In this document: piece after piece, positions 32,454 through 40,888 of the stretch
Layout: every line of letters begins with the position of its first letter
How positions within the stretch are numbered: position 1 is the first letter of the stretch
Assembly (NCBI RefSeq): GCF_007665395.1
Contig: NZ_VDND01000008.1
Span: forward strand, 62,001-126,000
Direction: 5' to 3'
DNA length: 64,000 nt
From: Pseudomonas oryzihabitans
Lineage (GTDB): Bacteria > Pseudomonadota > Gammaproteobacteria > Pseudomonadales > Pseudomonadaceae
Program-made: the position numbers and the translations under genes
Notes under the pieces: generated by a model
Database searches by the model: none
Seen by the model: only the letters and a program-made list of their open reading frames with translations
What the model was told of the DNA's origin: nothing

Positions 32454-34220
32454 ATGAGCAAGACCGTAGCCGACCATCTCTGGGAGCGACTCGGCCAGTG
32501 GAACGTCGAACGCGTCTTCGGTTATCCGGGCGATGGCATCAACGGCATCATGGGCGCCCTGGGGCGGGTCGCCGACCAGTTCGACTACGTGCGGGTACGT
32601 CACGAAGAGATGGCCGCCTTCATGGCCTGTGCCCACGCCAAGTTCACCGGCGAGGTGGGCGTCTGCCTGGCCACTTCCGGGCCCGGCGCCATCCACCTGC
32701 TCAACGGCCTGTACGACGCCAAGATGGACCATATGCCGGTGGTCGCCCTGGTCGGCCAGCAGGCCGCCTCCTCGCTGGGCAGCGACTATCAGCAGGAAGT
32801 CGACCTGCATACCCTGTTCAAGGACGTTTCCGCCTATGTGGAGACGGTGGTGCATCCGGCGCAGTTGCGCCATGTCCTCGATCGCGCCTTTCGCGTCGCC
32901 ATCGCCGAGCGCCAGGTGGCCACGGTGATCATTCCCAACGACATTCAGCAATTGCCGGCGGTGGAAAGCCCGCCGCACCAGCATGCCAACGTGCTCTCCG
33001 GTGCTGGCGCCATCCCGCCGCGGCCCTATGCCCAGGAAGACGACCTGCAGGCCGCTGCCGAGATCCTCAATGCCGGCAAGAAAGTGGCCCTGCTGGTGGG
33101 TGCCGGTGCCCTGCAGGCGCGCAGCGAGGTGATGGCGGTGGCCGAGAAGCTCAGCGCCGGGGTGGCCAAGGCGCTGCTGGGCAAGGGGGTGCTCTCCGAC
33201 GAACTGCCCTATGTCACCGGCTCCATCGGCCTGCTCGGCACCGAGGCCAGCGATCTGCTGATGAAGGAATGCGACACCCTGCTGATCGTCGGCTCGACCT
33301 TTCCCTATACCGAATTCCTGCCCAAGGAGGGCCAGGCGCGGGCGGTGCAGATCGACCTGCATGCGCGCAACATCAGCCTGAGGTATCCCATCGAGCAGCC
33401 GCTGCTGGGCGATGCCGCGGAGACCCTGAGACGCCTGCTGCCACTGCTGGAGAGCAAGCCCCACGACAGGTGGCGCGCGCGCATCGAGAAAAGCGTGGCC
33501 GATTCCTGGCACTCCACCGAGCAGCGCGCCCTGGCACCGGCCGATCCGATCAATCCGCAGCGGGTGTTCCATGAGCTGTCCAAGCAACTGCCGCGCGACG
33601 CCATCCTCTGTGGCGACAGCGGCTCCCACACCAACTGGTACGCCCGCGACATCCGCATGAGCGGCCAGATGCTGGGTTCGCTGTCGGGCAAGCTGGCGAC
33701 CATGGGCTGCGGCATTCCCTATGCCATCGCCGCCAAGTTCGCCCATCCGGATCGCCCGGTGATCGCCCTGGTGGGCGACGGCGCCATGCAGATGAACGGC
33801 AATGCCGAACTGGTCACCCTGCAGCAGTACTGGAAGAGATTCAGCAATCCGACCTTTATCGTCATGGTGCTCAACAACGGCGATCTCAACCAGGTGACCT
33901 GGGAGCAGCGGGCCCTGGCCGGCGATCCCAAGTTCGCCCCGGCTCAGGACGTGCTGGACTTCCCCTATGCCCGCTATGGCGAATTGCTGGGCTTCAAGGG
34001 CCTGCGCATCCATAGGCCGGACGAGGTGGCCGATGCCTGGCAGCAGGCCTTCGAAGCGGATCGCCCGGTGGTGCTGGAGTTCGTCACCGATCCCAGCGTG
34101 CCGCCGCTGCCACCGCACATCAGCTTCGAACAGGCGCGCGCCTTCCTCGGCGCTATCGCCAGTGGCGATGCCAACCGCTGGGACATGCTCAAGCAGGGGG
34201 CGCGGCAGCTGCTGCGCTAG
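32454..34220 (+). CDS. poxB: Thiamine-diphosphate-dependent pyruvate oxidase-like enzyme (PoxB family)
   Basis: The 588-residue protein has the three domains of the family: pyrimidine-binding (FGYPGDGINGI, catalytic Glu in RHEEMAAF), central FAD/Rossmann-like, and pyrophosphate-binding with GDGAMQMNGNAELVTLQQ followed about 29 residues later by LNNGD. Pyruvate oxidase makes acetate and CO2 from pyruvate and passes electrons to quinone. The C-terminus lacks an obvious amphipathic lipid-binding helix, so another TPP enzyme of the acetolactate-synthase group is possible. A GAGGAG ribosome-binding site precedes the ATG. Confidence 0.82.
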   Translation: MSKTVADHLWERLGQWNVERVFGYPGDGINGIMGALGRVADQFDYVRVRHEEMAAFMACAHAKFTGEVGVCLATSGPGAIHLLNGLYDAKMDHMPVVALVGQQAASSLGSDYQQEVDLHTLFKDVSAYVETVVHPAQLRHVLDRAFRVAIAERQVATVIIPNDIQQLPAVESPPHQHANVLSGAGAIPPRPYAQEDDLQAAAEILNAGKKVALLVGAGALQARSEVMAVAEKLSAGVAKALLGKGVLSDELPYVTGSIGLLGTEASDLLMKECDTLLIVGSTFPYTEFLPKEGQARAVQIDLHARNISLRYPIEQPLLGDAAETLRRLLPLLESKPHDRWRARIEKSVADSWHSTEQRALAPADPINPQRVFHELSKQLPRDAILCGDSGSHTNWYARDIRMSGQMLGSLSGKLATMGCGIPYAIAAKFAHPDRPVIALVGDGAMQMNGNAELVTLQQYWKRFSNPTFIVMVLNNGDLNQVTWEQRALAGDPKFAPAQDVLDFPYARYGELLGFKGLRIHRPDEVADAWQQAFEADRPVVLEFVTDPSVPPLPPHISFEQARAFLGAIASGDANRWDMLKQGARQLLR

Positions 34221-34245
34221 CCCGCACCTCTCAGGCTCGCCAAGG

Positions 34246-34272
34246 GCCGCCGAGGCGTATAACCTCGGCGGC
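34246..34272 (+). terminator. Hairpin after the poxB-like gene
   Basis: A 10-bp perfect stem (GCCGCCGAGG at 34246-34255 with its complement at 34263-34272, 7-base loop) lies 25 bases after the stop. No T-run follows, so termination is uncertain. Confidence 0.5.
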
Positions 34273-34291
34273 CTCCTGAAAAGCCTGGGGT

Positions 34292-34615
34292 ATGAGTATG
34301 CAGTTGCCCGAGCAAGACCGTTTCGATCCACCGCCGCTGCGCCTGCGGCGGCCTTTTTTGACATCCCTGGCCGCCGGCCTGGGCACGTTGTTCTGGCTGG
34401 TCGGGTTGGTCGGCCTACTGGTCGGCGCCGCCGCCTGGTTGCAGCTGCCGCAACTGGCGCCCTACCTGGCCATGCAACGCGAGAGCGCCCAGGCCCTGCT
34501 CGGCGGCGCTGCGTTGCTGTGGGTGCTCGGCTACTGGCTACGCCGCCGCAGCCAGCGCCGCGGGCGCTATCGCAACGCCCTCAGCCTGGCCCCGGAACTC
34601 AAGCGGCGGCGTTGA
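34292..34615 (+). CDS. Small hypothetical membrane protein
   Basis: The 107-residue protein has a Pro/Arg-rich cytoplasmic start (about 1-22), two hydrophobic segments (about 25-50 and 67-83) and a very basic tail ending LKRRR. It is predicted to sit in the inner membrane as a hairpin. The second Met (34298) could also be the start. It ends with no spacer against the stop of the convergent rhomboid gene. Family unknown. Confidence 0.65.
   Translation: MSMQLPEQDRFDPPPLRLRRPFLTSLAAGLGTLFWLVGLVGLLVGAAAWLQLPQLAPYLAMQRESAQALLGGAALLWVLGYWLRRRSQRRGRYRNALSLAPELKRRR
34331..34359 (+). terminator. Intrinsic-terminator-like element inside the start of a small ORF
   Basis: CCGCCGC (34331-34337) pairs with GCGGCGG (34345-34351) and is followed by CC and six T (34354-34359). 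It lies within codons 14-23 of the small membrane protein gene. It may terminate poxB transcripts or attenuate the downstream gene. Confidence 0.5.
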
Positions 34616-35485
34616 TCAGCGCTGGCGCAGGCGCGCCAGTCCACCGCCGAGCAGGCCGGTCAGGCAACCCAGCAGCAGACCGCCGACATGGGCACCGTTG
34701 GCGATGGAGCCGAAGCCCAGCAGGTCGAAGACGCCGGTCAGGCAGATCACCAGCCAGATCAGCATCATGGCCACCACGCCACGCGGCATGCGATAGGCCG
34801 GGTTGGGCGCCAGCCACTGGAACAGCCAGCAGTGGCCGAGCAGGCCATAGAGCACCCCGGACAGACCGCCGAACAGGGCCGGTCCGGTCCAGGCGTACTG
34901 CACGAGATTAGAGCCGGCGGCGAACACCAGGGTCAGCAGCACCAGCACCAAGCCGCCCTGGCGGAATTCCACCCGGCGTCCCAGCTCCCAGTACCAGAGG
35001 GCGTTCATCGCCAGGTGCAGCAGGCCGAAGTGCAGGAAGATCGGCGTGACCAGGCGCCACCACTCGCCGCGGGACAGGCTAACGTCGAGATCGAGAAAGG
35101 CGATGTGCTCGGCGTCGATCAGACGGAATTCCTGCAGCGTCAGGTAGTGGATCAGTGCCAGGTTGTCGCCCAGTTCGGTGGCCAGGCCCAGCAGCAGGGT
35201 GATGGCGAGAAAGACGGCGCTGACCGGACTGGCCTTGAGTTGCGCCAGCAGGCCGAAACCCCGGGCGCGCGGAACGGCCTGCACCTGGCCCTGGGGATCG
35301 CCGTCCGGGTAGCGCTCATAGAGGCTGCGGGTTTCCTCGACGCGCGTCGGGTCCAGCACCCAGAGCACCTGGCTGTCGCCCTCTTCCACCACGCGATGGC
35401 GGATCTGCAGCCGGCGCAGCAGGCGGGTGAAGCCCAGCAGGTCACGCCCCAGGGGCACGCGCAGCACGGGTTGCGGCTGGCTCAT
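34616..35485 (-). CDS. Rhomboid-family intramembrane serine protease (GlpG-like)
   Basis: The 289-residue protein has a soluble N-terminal domain (about 1-90) and about six transmembrane helices. The catalytic dyad is visible: Ser in GGLSGVLYG and His in NGAHVGGL. The structural motif HFGLLHLAMNALWYW before the dyad matches GlpG His/Asn. It overlaps the upstream phosphatase gene by four bases and forms an operon with that gene and nadK. Substrates are membrane proteins, not identifiable here. Confidence 0.92.
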   Translation of the reverse strand: MSQPQPVLRVPLGRDLLGFTRLLRRLQIRHRVVEEGDSQVLWVLDPTRVEETRSLYERYPDGDPQGQVQAVPRARGFGLLAQLKASPVSAVFLAITLLLGLATELGDNLALIHYLTLQEFRLIDAEHIAFLDLDVSLSRGEWWRLVTPIFLHFGLLHLAMNALWYWELGRRVEFRQGGLVLVLLTLVFAAGSNLVQYAWTGPALFGGLSGVLYGLLGHCWLFQWLAPNPAYRMPRGVVAMMLIWLVICLTGVFDLLGFGSIANGAHVGGLLLGCLTGLLGGGLARLRQR

Positions 35486-36444
35486 CGCCCCTCCTCGCGC
35501 TGGACGTCGATCCAGACGAACTTGGCCGGGTCGATCTCGCGCTCGGCGTCCAGGCGATAGGCCACCAGCTTGCCGTACTTGACCGCGCTGTAGTCGAGGC
35601 AGGCCAGGTTGGGGCGCAGCGGCTCGGGATGGCCATCGCGCCAGTAATGCCCGACGAACAGCAGCGGCTCGTCCTCGCCGTAGCAGAGCAGCCCGGCCTT
35701 CTCCTCGTCGCTCAGGCGCTCGCAAGCGATCTCGGCCGGCAGGGCATCGGGCTGGAAGACCACGTCGCCGTAGGTCTGGGGATCGCTCTCCCAGAACTTG
35801 GTGCGAAACCGCGCGCGGACATAGCCATCGCTGCCGGTCAGGCGCAGCCCATGGGGCAAGGGCAGCGAGACGCCGTTGAGCAGGCGCGAGGCGACCCGGC
35901 TAGCCAGGCTGCCGCCGATGATGGACTGGCGGACGAAGTCTTCGTCGATGCAGGCGTTGGGGTAATGGTGCAGGAATTCGTCGATCAGCCCCTGATCCCA
36001 GCAGGCATGGACGATGCGGAAGTGGCCGAAGTCCTTGCACAACGGCAGGGTGTAGAGCCAGCGCAGGTGGTCCTGCCATTCCTGCGGGTGGTCGGCGAAG
36101 GCGCTCAGGGTTTCCTGGATCAGCTGGCGGTGCCGCGGCGTGTGTTCGCGCACCCAGGTCTGGCCGCTGCCGGGCGCGGCCGGCGTGTGCCAGGCCAGGG
36201 CATTGAGTTCGTGGTTGCCGAGGATGCAGTGGGCGTGGCCCGCCTCGACCATGGCGCGCACCCGGCGCAGGGCGCCGCGGATGCGCGGCCCGCGATCGAC
36301 CAGGTCGCCGAGGAAGATCGCCTGGCGCTCGGGGTGCTGCCAGACGCCATCCACGAGGCGATAGTCCAGGCGCTCCAGCAGCAGGTCCAGGGTATGGGCG
36401 CAGCCGTGGAGATCGCCGATGAGATCGTAGCCGCGGGGCATCAA
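35482..36444 (-). CDS. Calcineurin-like metallophosphatase (PrpA/ApaH-like)
   Basis: The 320-residue protein carries the metallophosphatase motifs GDLHG near residue 10, GDLVDRGP near residue 46 and GNHE near residue 76. These bind two metals and are shared by diadenosine tetraphosphatase and bacterial protein phosphatases. The substrate cannot be assigned. It overlaps nadK (ATGA) and the rhomboid gene (ATGA), so the three are tightly coupled. Confidence 0.88.
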   Translation of the reverse strand: MMPRGYDLIGDLHGCAHTLDLLLERLDYRLVDGVWQHPERQAIFLGDLVDRGPRIRGALRRVRAMVEAGHAHCILGNHELNALAWHTPAAPGSGQTWVREHTPRHRQLIQETLSAFADHPQEWQDHLRWLYTLPLCKDFGHFRIVHACWDQGLIDEFLHHYPNACIDEDFVRQSIIGGSLASRVASRLLNGVSLPLPHGLRLTGSDGYVRARFRTKFWESDPQTYGDVVFQPDALPAEIACERLSDEEKAGLLCYGEDEPLLFVGHYWRDGHPEPLRPNLACLDYSAVKYGKLVAYRLDAEREIDPAKFVWIDVQREEGR

Positions 36445-37325
36445 TCGTCTCCCAGCCGACTGCCCCAGCCGAGCTTGGTCCGACAGATCTCGTAGTAGTT
36501 GTGATCCAGCGGATGGATCAGCCTGAGCTTGTGGGGCTTCTTCTGAATGGTCACGGTATCGCCGGGTGCGCAGGTGAAGTGATTCTGGCCATCACATGAG
36601 ACCTGCGGATAGATCGTCATGTTCGGCGACACCAGGATCGACAGAGTGCTGTCGCCGGACACCACGATGGGCCGGCTGGACAGGGTGTGGGGGTACATGG
36701 GCACCACCACGATGGCATCCAGCTTGGGATGCATGATCGGGCCGCCGGCCGACAGCGAATAGGCGGTGGAGCCGGTAGGTGTGGCGACGATCAGGCCGTC
36801 GGCGCGCTGGCTGCAGACGAACTGGCCATCGATGTACAGCTCGAATTCGATCATCCGCGTCGACTTGCCGGGATGCAGCACCACGTCGTTGAGCGCATCG
36901 CCCTGGCCGATCATCTCGCCGCCGCGCTCGACGAAGGCATCGAGCAGGAAGCGCGTCTCCATCAGGTACTGGCCGTCGAGCACCTCGGCCACCTTGGTTT
37001 CCAGCTCGTCCGGGCGGATGTCGGTGAGAAAGCCCAGCTTGCCGCGGTTGATGCCCAGCACCGGCACCCGCGGCCGTACCAGGGCGCGGGCGGCACCGAG
37101 CAGGCTGCCGTCGCCGCCGACCACGATCACCAGGTCGCAGATCTCGCCCATGAGCTTGCGCGACACCGTCTGCAGGCCGTGTCCGGGCAATACCTCGGCG
37201 ATGGTGTTTTCCAGGATCACGTTGCGTCCACGGCTCAGCAGAAAGGTCTTGAGCCGGCGGATGGTGTCCAGCACCTGGGTGCTGCCGAGTCGACCGATGA
37301 TGCCGATGTTACGAAAGGAGTCCAT
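36441..37325 (-). CDS. nadK: NAD kinase
   Basis: The 294-residue cytoplasmic enzyme phosphorylates NAD to NADP. It shows the GGDGSLLGAAR motif near residue 72, LGFLTDI, and ADGLIVATPTGSTAYSLSAGGP near residue 180, all diagnostic. The ATG at 37325 is the conserved start (MDSFRNIGIIGR). It is the first gene of the minus-strand group nadK, phosphatase, rhomboid. Confidence 0.97.
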   Translation of the reverse strand: MDSFRNIGIIGRLGSTQVLDTIRRLKTFLLSRGRNVILENTIAEVLPGHGLQTVSRKLMGEICDLVIVVGGDGSLLGAARALVRPRVPVLGINRGKLGFLTDIRPDELETKVAEVLDGQYLMETRFLLDAFVERGGEMIGQGDALNDVVLHPGKSTRMIEFELYIDGQFVCSQRADGLIVATPTGSTAYSLSAGGPIMHPKLDAIVVVPMYPHTLSSRPIVVSGDSTLSILVSPNMTIYPQVSCDGQNHFTCAPGDTVTIQKKPHKLRLIHPLDHNYYEICRTKLGWGSRLGDD

Positions 37326-37461
37326 GACGCGCCGGCGGCCCCGTTGGCTGGAATGGGCGGAAAGTATGGGCGAAAGCCCCTGGCAGCGGCAAACCGCCTC
37401 CATCCGACCACGGGTCGCCGCGAGTGATCCGCTAGGGTCACGCTTGGCCTATGCTGGCACC

Positions 37462-38346
37462 ATGACGCCCTTCGCCGAGCTGCACGCCCTGCCCCGCCGC
37501 CTGAGCCAGCCCCAGGTGCGGGACCTCGCCTGGACCCTGGTCGCGCCGCCCCTGCTGGTGGCCGCCGATACCCGCCATCCGCTGGTCGCCAGCGACTGGG
37601 CGCGCCAGCCCGGGCGGCTCGCCGACTGGCTGCGGCAACAGGACGCGGCCCCCGCGGAACTGGCTGCCTGGCTGGCCCAGGGCAGTGACCGCCGGCTGGG
37701 TCGGCAGTACGAAAGACTCTGGCAATTCGCCCTGGAGCGGGCGCCTGGCGTGCGACTGCGGGCTGCCAACCTGCCGCTGCGCGAGGGCGAGCGCACCCTG
37801 GGCGAGCTGGACCTGCTGGTGGAAGACGCCGAAGGGGTCCATCACTTGGAGCTGGCGGTGAAGTTCTACCTGGGCGAGGGCTCGCCCAGGGCGCCCCGCT
37901 GGCTGGGCCCGGGGGGCGAAGACCAGCTGGCGCGCAAGCTCGCCCATCTGCGCGAGCGCCAGCTGCCGCTGTCGGCGACGGCCCTGGCCCGGAGCCATCT
38001 GGCGGCGCTGGACATAGCGCCACCTCGGGCCGCGCTCTGGGTGGGCGGCTACCTGTTCCAGCCGGTCGCCGCCGCCCTGCCCTGGCCGGTGGATGCCCTG
38101 CCGCCGCGACAACCCCAGCTATGGTGCGAGCGCGTGCAGCTGCCGGCCGGCCACTGGGAGGTCTTGCCCAAGGGCCACTGGCTGGCGCCGGCGGTGGCCA
38201 GCACCCCTTGCCTGCCGCTTCCCAACGAGGCACCGGTCTGGCCACAGCTGCTGGTGCAGCGTGACGGACAGGGGGAGGAAAACGCCCGGCTATTCCTGGT
38301 GCCCGCCGGCTGGCCGGCTCAGCCGCTGGCCAGTGCCGCCAACTGA
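37462..38346 (+). CDS. DUF1853 family protein
   Basis: The 294-residue protein matches the DUF1853 pattern: RRLSQPQVRDLAWTLVAPPLL near the start and LGRQYERLWQFAL in the middle. A conserved segment follows, GELDLLVEDAEGVHHLELAVKFYL, whose Glu-Asp...Glu-Lys spacing resembles a PD-(D/E)XK nuclease core. That resemblance is my inference. It is divergent from nadK and its final 28 bases overlap the convergent PLP-enzyme gene. Confidence 0.8.
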   Translation: MTPFAELHALPRRLSQPQVRDLAWTLVAPPLLVAADTRHPLVASDWARQPGRLADWLRQQDAAPAELAAWLAQGSDRRLGRQYERLWQFALERAPGVRLRAANLPLREGERTLGELDLLVEDAEGVHHLELAVKFYLGEGSPRAPRWLGPGGEDQLARKLAHLRERQLPLSATALARSHLAALDIAPPRAALWVGGYLFQPVAAALPWPVDALPPRQPQLWCERVQLPAGHWEVLPKGHWLAPAVASTPCLPLPNEAPVWPQLLVQRDGQGEENARLFLVPAGWPAQPLASAAN

Positions 38347-39242
38347 GTCGCCAGGGCCCGGCGACCCTGGAGGCCGCCGCTATGGATCAATACCAGCCGA
38401 CTGCCCGGCGCCACGGCACCCCGCGCGATCTCCTCCTGCAGGGCCAGCCATAGCTTGCCCGTATAGAGGGGATCGAGAGCGATCCCGGTCTGGCCCTCGA
38501 AGTCCGCCATGCCCCGCGCCAGCTCCGCGTCGATCCGGCCGAAGCCGCCGCGACTGGCGTCCACCAGGCGCCAGTTCAGGCGGGTGGCGCGCGGTAGCAG
38601 GGCCTGCAGCGTCGCCTCGACGCCGTGGCCCGGCGGTACCGCCAGGCCGCCCACCACCTGCCAGTCCGGCGCGGCGGCGCGGATCACCCCGGCCAGGGTG
38701 GTGCCGGTACCGGCGGCGAGCCACAGCTGCTGGCAGTCGGGCCAGCCCAGGTAGGCGAGGCCCCGGTGCAATTCCGAGACGATCGCGGCGCAGGCCTGGG
38801 CTGCCCGCTCAGCGCAGCCGCCTTCGGGAATGGGCAACAAATCGGGGTAGCGTGCTTGCCATGGCGCCCAGAAGTCCGCGTCATGGCGCCGGCGATAACC
38901 GCCATAGCCGAGCCAGTGCAGGGTCATCCCGCAGGCCTGCAGATCCTGCACGGTGGGCGTGCTACAGGGCTCGCCGCGCAGCAGGCCGACCGTGGCGAAG
39001 CCCGCCTCGCGCCCGGCGGCGGCCAGGGCATGCAGGTGGTTGGAATGCGCCCCGCCGAGGCTGATCAGCCCTCGACCTTCGCCGCGATCCAGGCGCTCGC
39101 GCCAGGGCAGCAGCTTGTAGCCCTTGTTGCCGTTCTGGCCGGGTGGGCGTTGGTCCAGGCGCAGCACCGCCAGCTGCAGGCCACGTGCCGCCAGCAGGGG
39201 CAGTTGTACCTCCTGGAGCGCGGCAGGCGGGAAGACCGTCAT
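38319..39242 (-). CDS. PLP-dependent ACC deaminase / D-cysteine desulfhydrase-family protein
   Basis: The 307-residue protein is of the fold-type II PLP family: the cofactor Lys probably lies in NGNKGYKLL near residue 40, followed by SLGGAHSNHLHALAAAG, which holds the PLP ring region, and AAGTGTTLAGV, the phosphate loop. True ACC deaminase needs specific Glu and Tyr residues that I cannot confirm, so the name is by superfamily only; D-cysteine desulfhydrase is an alternative. It is encoded just downstream of the coiled-coil gene at 39263. Confidence 0.82.
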   Translation of the reverse strand: MTVFPPAALQEVQLPLLAARGLQLAVLRLDQRPPGQNGNKGYKLLPWRERLDRGEGRGLISLGGAHSNHLHALAAAGREAGFATVGLLRGEPCSTPTVQDLQACGMTLHWLGYGGYRRRHDADFWAPWQARYPDLLPIPEGGCAERAAQACAAIVSELHRGLAYLGWPDCQQLWLAAGTGTTLAGVIRAAAPDWQVVGGLAVPPGHGVEATLQALLPRATRLNWRLVDASRGGFGRIDAELARGMADFEGQTGIALDPLYTGKLWLALQEEIARGAVAPGSRLVLIHSGGLQGRRALATQLAALASG

Positions 39243-39262
39243 GAGACCTGGGGTAGGCGCGA

Positions 39263-40576
39263 TCAGAGATTGGCGACGTCGCCATCGGTGTCGCCGCCCC
39301 GGTGCTCGGCGCAACGGGTCGAGCACAGCGGATCGAACTGGGCGGGATGCTCCACCCGCACCACCGGTCGACCGCAACGCTCGCCATCCACCTCGGCCTG
39401 GCAGACCGGCTGCTGGTGATGCTCCAGCCAGCGCTGGTACTGCTCGCGGCTGACCTTGCAGTGCTCGGCGACGAAGCCCAGGGGGTCGGCACTGAACCGC
39501 GGTACGTCCTGGCGGCCGAGGATGAGGTGGCCGGCACCGGGCTGGAAGGTGACGAAGAGGATGCCCTGGCGCGCCAGGCGCTCCAGCTGACCCTCGTTGC
39601 TGTCGCCAACCAGCTGGGCACAACGCTCGCGCAGCTGGCGGATGTCTTCCTGGAGCTGGCCATCCAATTCGTCACGGTATTTGAGTTCCACCTCGCGGAT
39701 GGTCAGCTGGTTCTTCAGCTCGCCCACCGCGGCGGCCACCCGGGCCTCGCTCTCTGCCTCGGCCTGGATGCGCAGCGCCTCGATCTTGTAGAGGGCGTTG
39801 CGCTCCAGGGTACGCATCTGTTCGTTGAGTTCCTCGCGCTGCTGGCGCGCCAGGTCGTTCTGCTGCTCCAGGTGCTGGGCCAGGGCGGCGTAGCGCACCT
39901 CCAGCTCGGCCTTGGCGGTGCGCACCTCATCCGCGTCGCGCTGCAGCCGCGCCAGGTCCTCCTGGTGCTGGCGGGTCAGGGTCAGCAGGCGGGTGCGCTG
40001 GCCGGCGATCAGCTTGTCCAGGGCCTCCTGGTGCTCCTGGGCGAGGATCCGCCTGACCCGTTCGAGGCGAGCCTCGATGTCGATGCCATCCGCGGCGCTG
40101 GGGTGGTATTCCCCGGCCAGCTCCACCTCGCCCGCGCGCGGGGCGACCAGGCCGAGGCAGTCGCGGATGGCCTGCCAGTCATCGTGCTCGCCATCGCTGC
40201 GTGGGTCCCACAGATCGCCCTGGTGCCAGGACAGCGGGCAGTGGCTGCGGCTCGCCAGGCGGATCGGCCCCGCGCCCAGGTCGGGCCCAACGTCACCGCG
40301 CTCGGCCAGCTCGCCCAGCGGCAGGTTCCACTCCGGAAGAGGTCCGCCCTGGGTATCGAAGGCCAGCAGGAAGAACACCGCGGCCTTGACCCGCCGGTGC
40401 TCGTCCAGCAGCAGATAGACGAAGCGATGACGACGCCCGGCACAGTCGAGCAGCACCTGCTCGCCTTGCCAGAGCGCCTGGAAATCGGGATAGAGCAAGG
40501 CACGATTCACGCCCTGGTCGCCAAACCCCAGCACCACCGGGGTCAGTACCGCCTCTTCGTTCAACGTTTCTGCCAT
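39263..40576 (-). CDS. Conserved hypothetical coiled-coil protein with C-terminal Cys/His cluster
   Basis: The 437-residue protein has three regions. Residues 1-165 are a globular domain without a recognised motif. Residues about 175-335 are a long heptad-rich coiled coil full of Glu, Gln, Arg and Leu. The last 100 residues contain CQAEVDGERC and CSTRCAEH, a likely zinc-binding pair. There is no signal peptide or membrane segment. The ATG at 40576 is preferred over the GTG at 40603. It lies between fadH and the PLP enzyme. Function unknown; a structural or chromosome-associated role is only a guess from the architecture. Confidence 0.75.
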   Translation of the reverse strand: MAETLNEEAVLTPVVLGFGDQGVNRALLYPDFQALWQGEQVLLDCAGRRHRFVYLLLDEHRRVKAAVFFLLAFDTQGGPLPEWNLPLGELAERGDVGPDLGAGPIRLASRSHCPLSWHQGDLWDPRSDGEHDDWQAIRDCLGLVAPRAGEVELAGEYHPSAADGIDIEARLERVRRILAQEHQEALDKLIAGQRTRLLTLTRQHQEDLARLQRDADEVRTAKAELEVRYAALAQHLEQQNDLARQQREELNEQMRTLERNALYKIEALRIQAEAESEARVAAAVGELKNQLTIREVELKYRDELDGQLQEDIRQLRERCAQLVGDSNEGQLERLARQGILFVTFQPGAGHLILGRQDVPRFSADPLGFVAEHCKVSREQYQRWLEHHQQPVCQAEVDGERCGRPVVRVEHPAQFDPLCSTRCAEHRGGDTDGDVANL

Positions 40577-40888
40577 CTGTGCCGCGTGCTCTGTCGATCC
40601 CACATGAATACCGAGGCCAGCGCCGCGACCCCGCGACTGGCTCAGACGCCGGCGGGGCGAGGCGACCGGACGTGCATCCTACGCCTACCCGCGGACCGCC
40701 AGGCAATCTTCCTGCGGCGCCTGACCGCGCGCCATCGGGGAGCTAGCTCCGCCGCTGCGTCAGGACGGCAGCTTAGCCAATCCTGACCGGCTGATTGGAA
40801 GAGAGACCGGACATTGGGACAGGGGTCGGCCCCGAAAGGATGTTATGCGGAGCGGATCACAGAAATCCATCCGTCTTGCAACGAAGAG
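40577..40888. other. Intergenic region between fadH and the coiled-coil gene
   Basis: These 312 bases contain no convincing ORF. An inverted repeat CCAATC/GATTGG (40777-40782, 40793-40798, 10-base spacer) is the only clear structure and could be an operator. I see no intrinsic terminator after fadH. Confidence 0.35.

Noticed and set aside
32343..34364. Open minus-strand extension of prmB antisense to poxB
   Set aside because: The PrmB N-terminus starts at 32342; the extension has low-complexity shadow composition and overlaps a conserved TPP enzyme.
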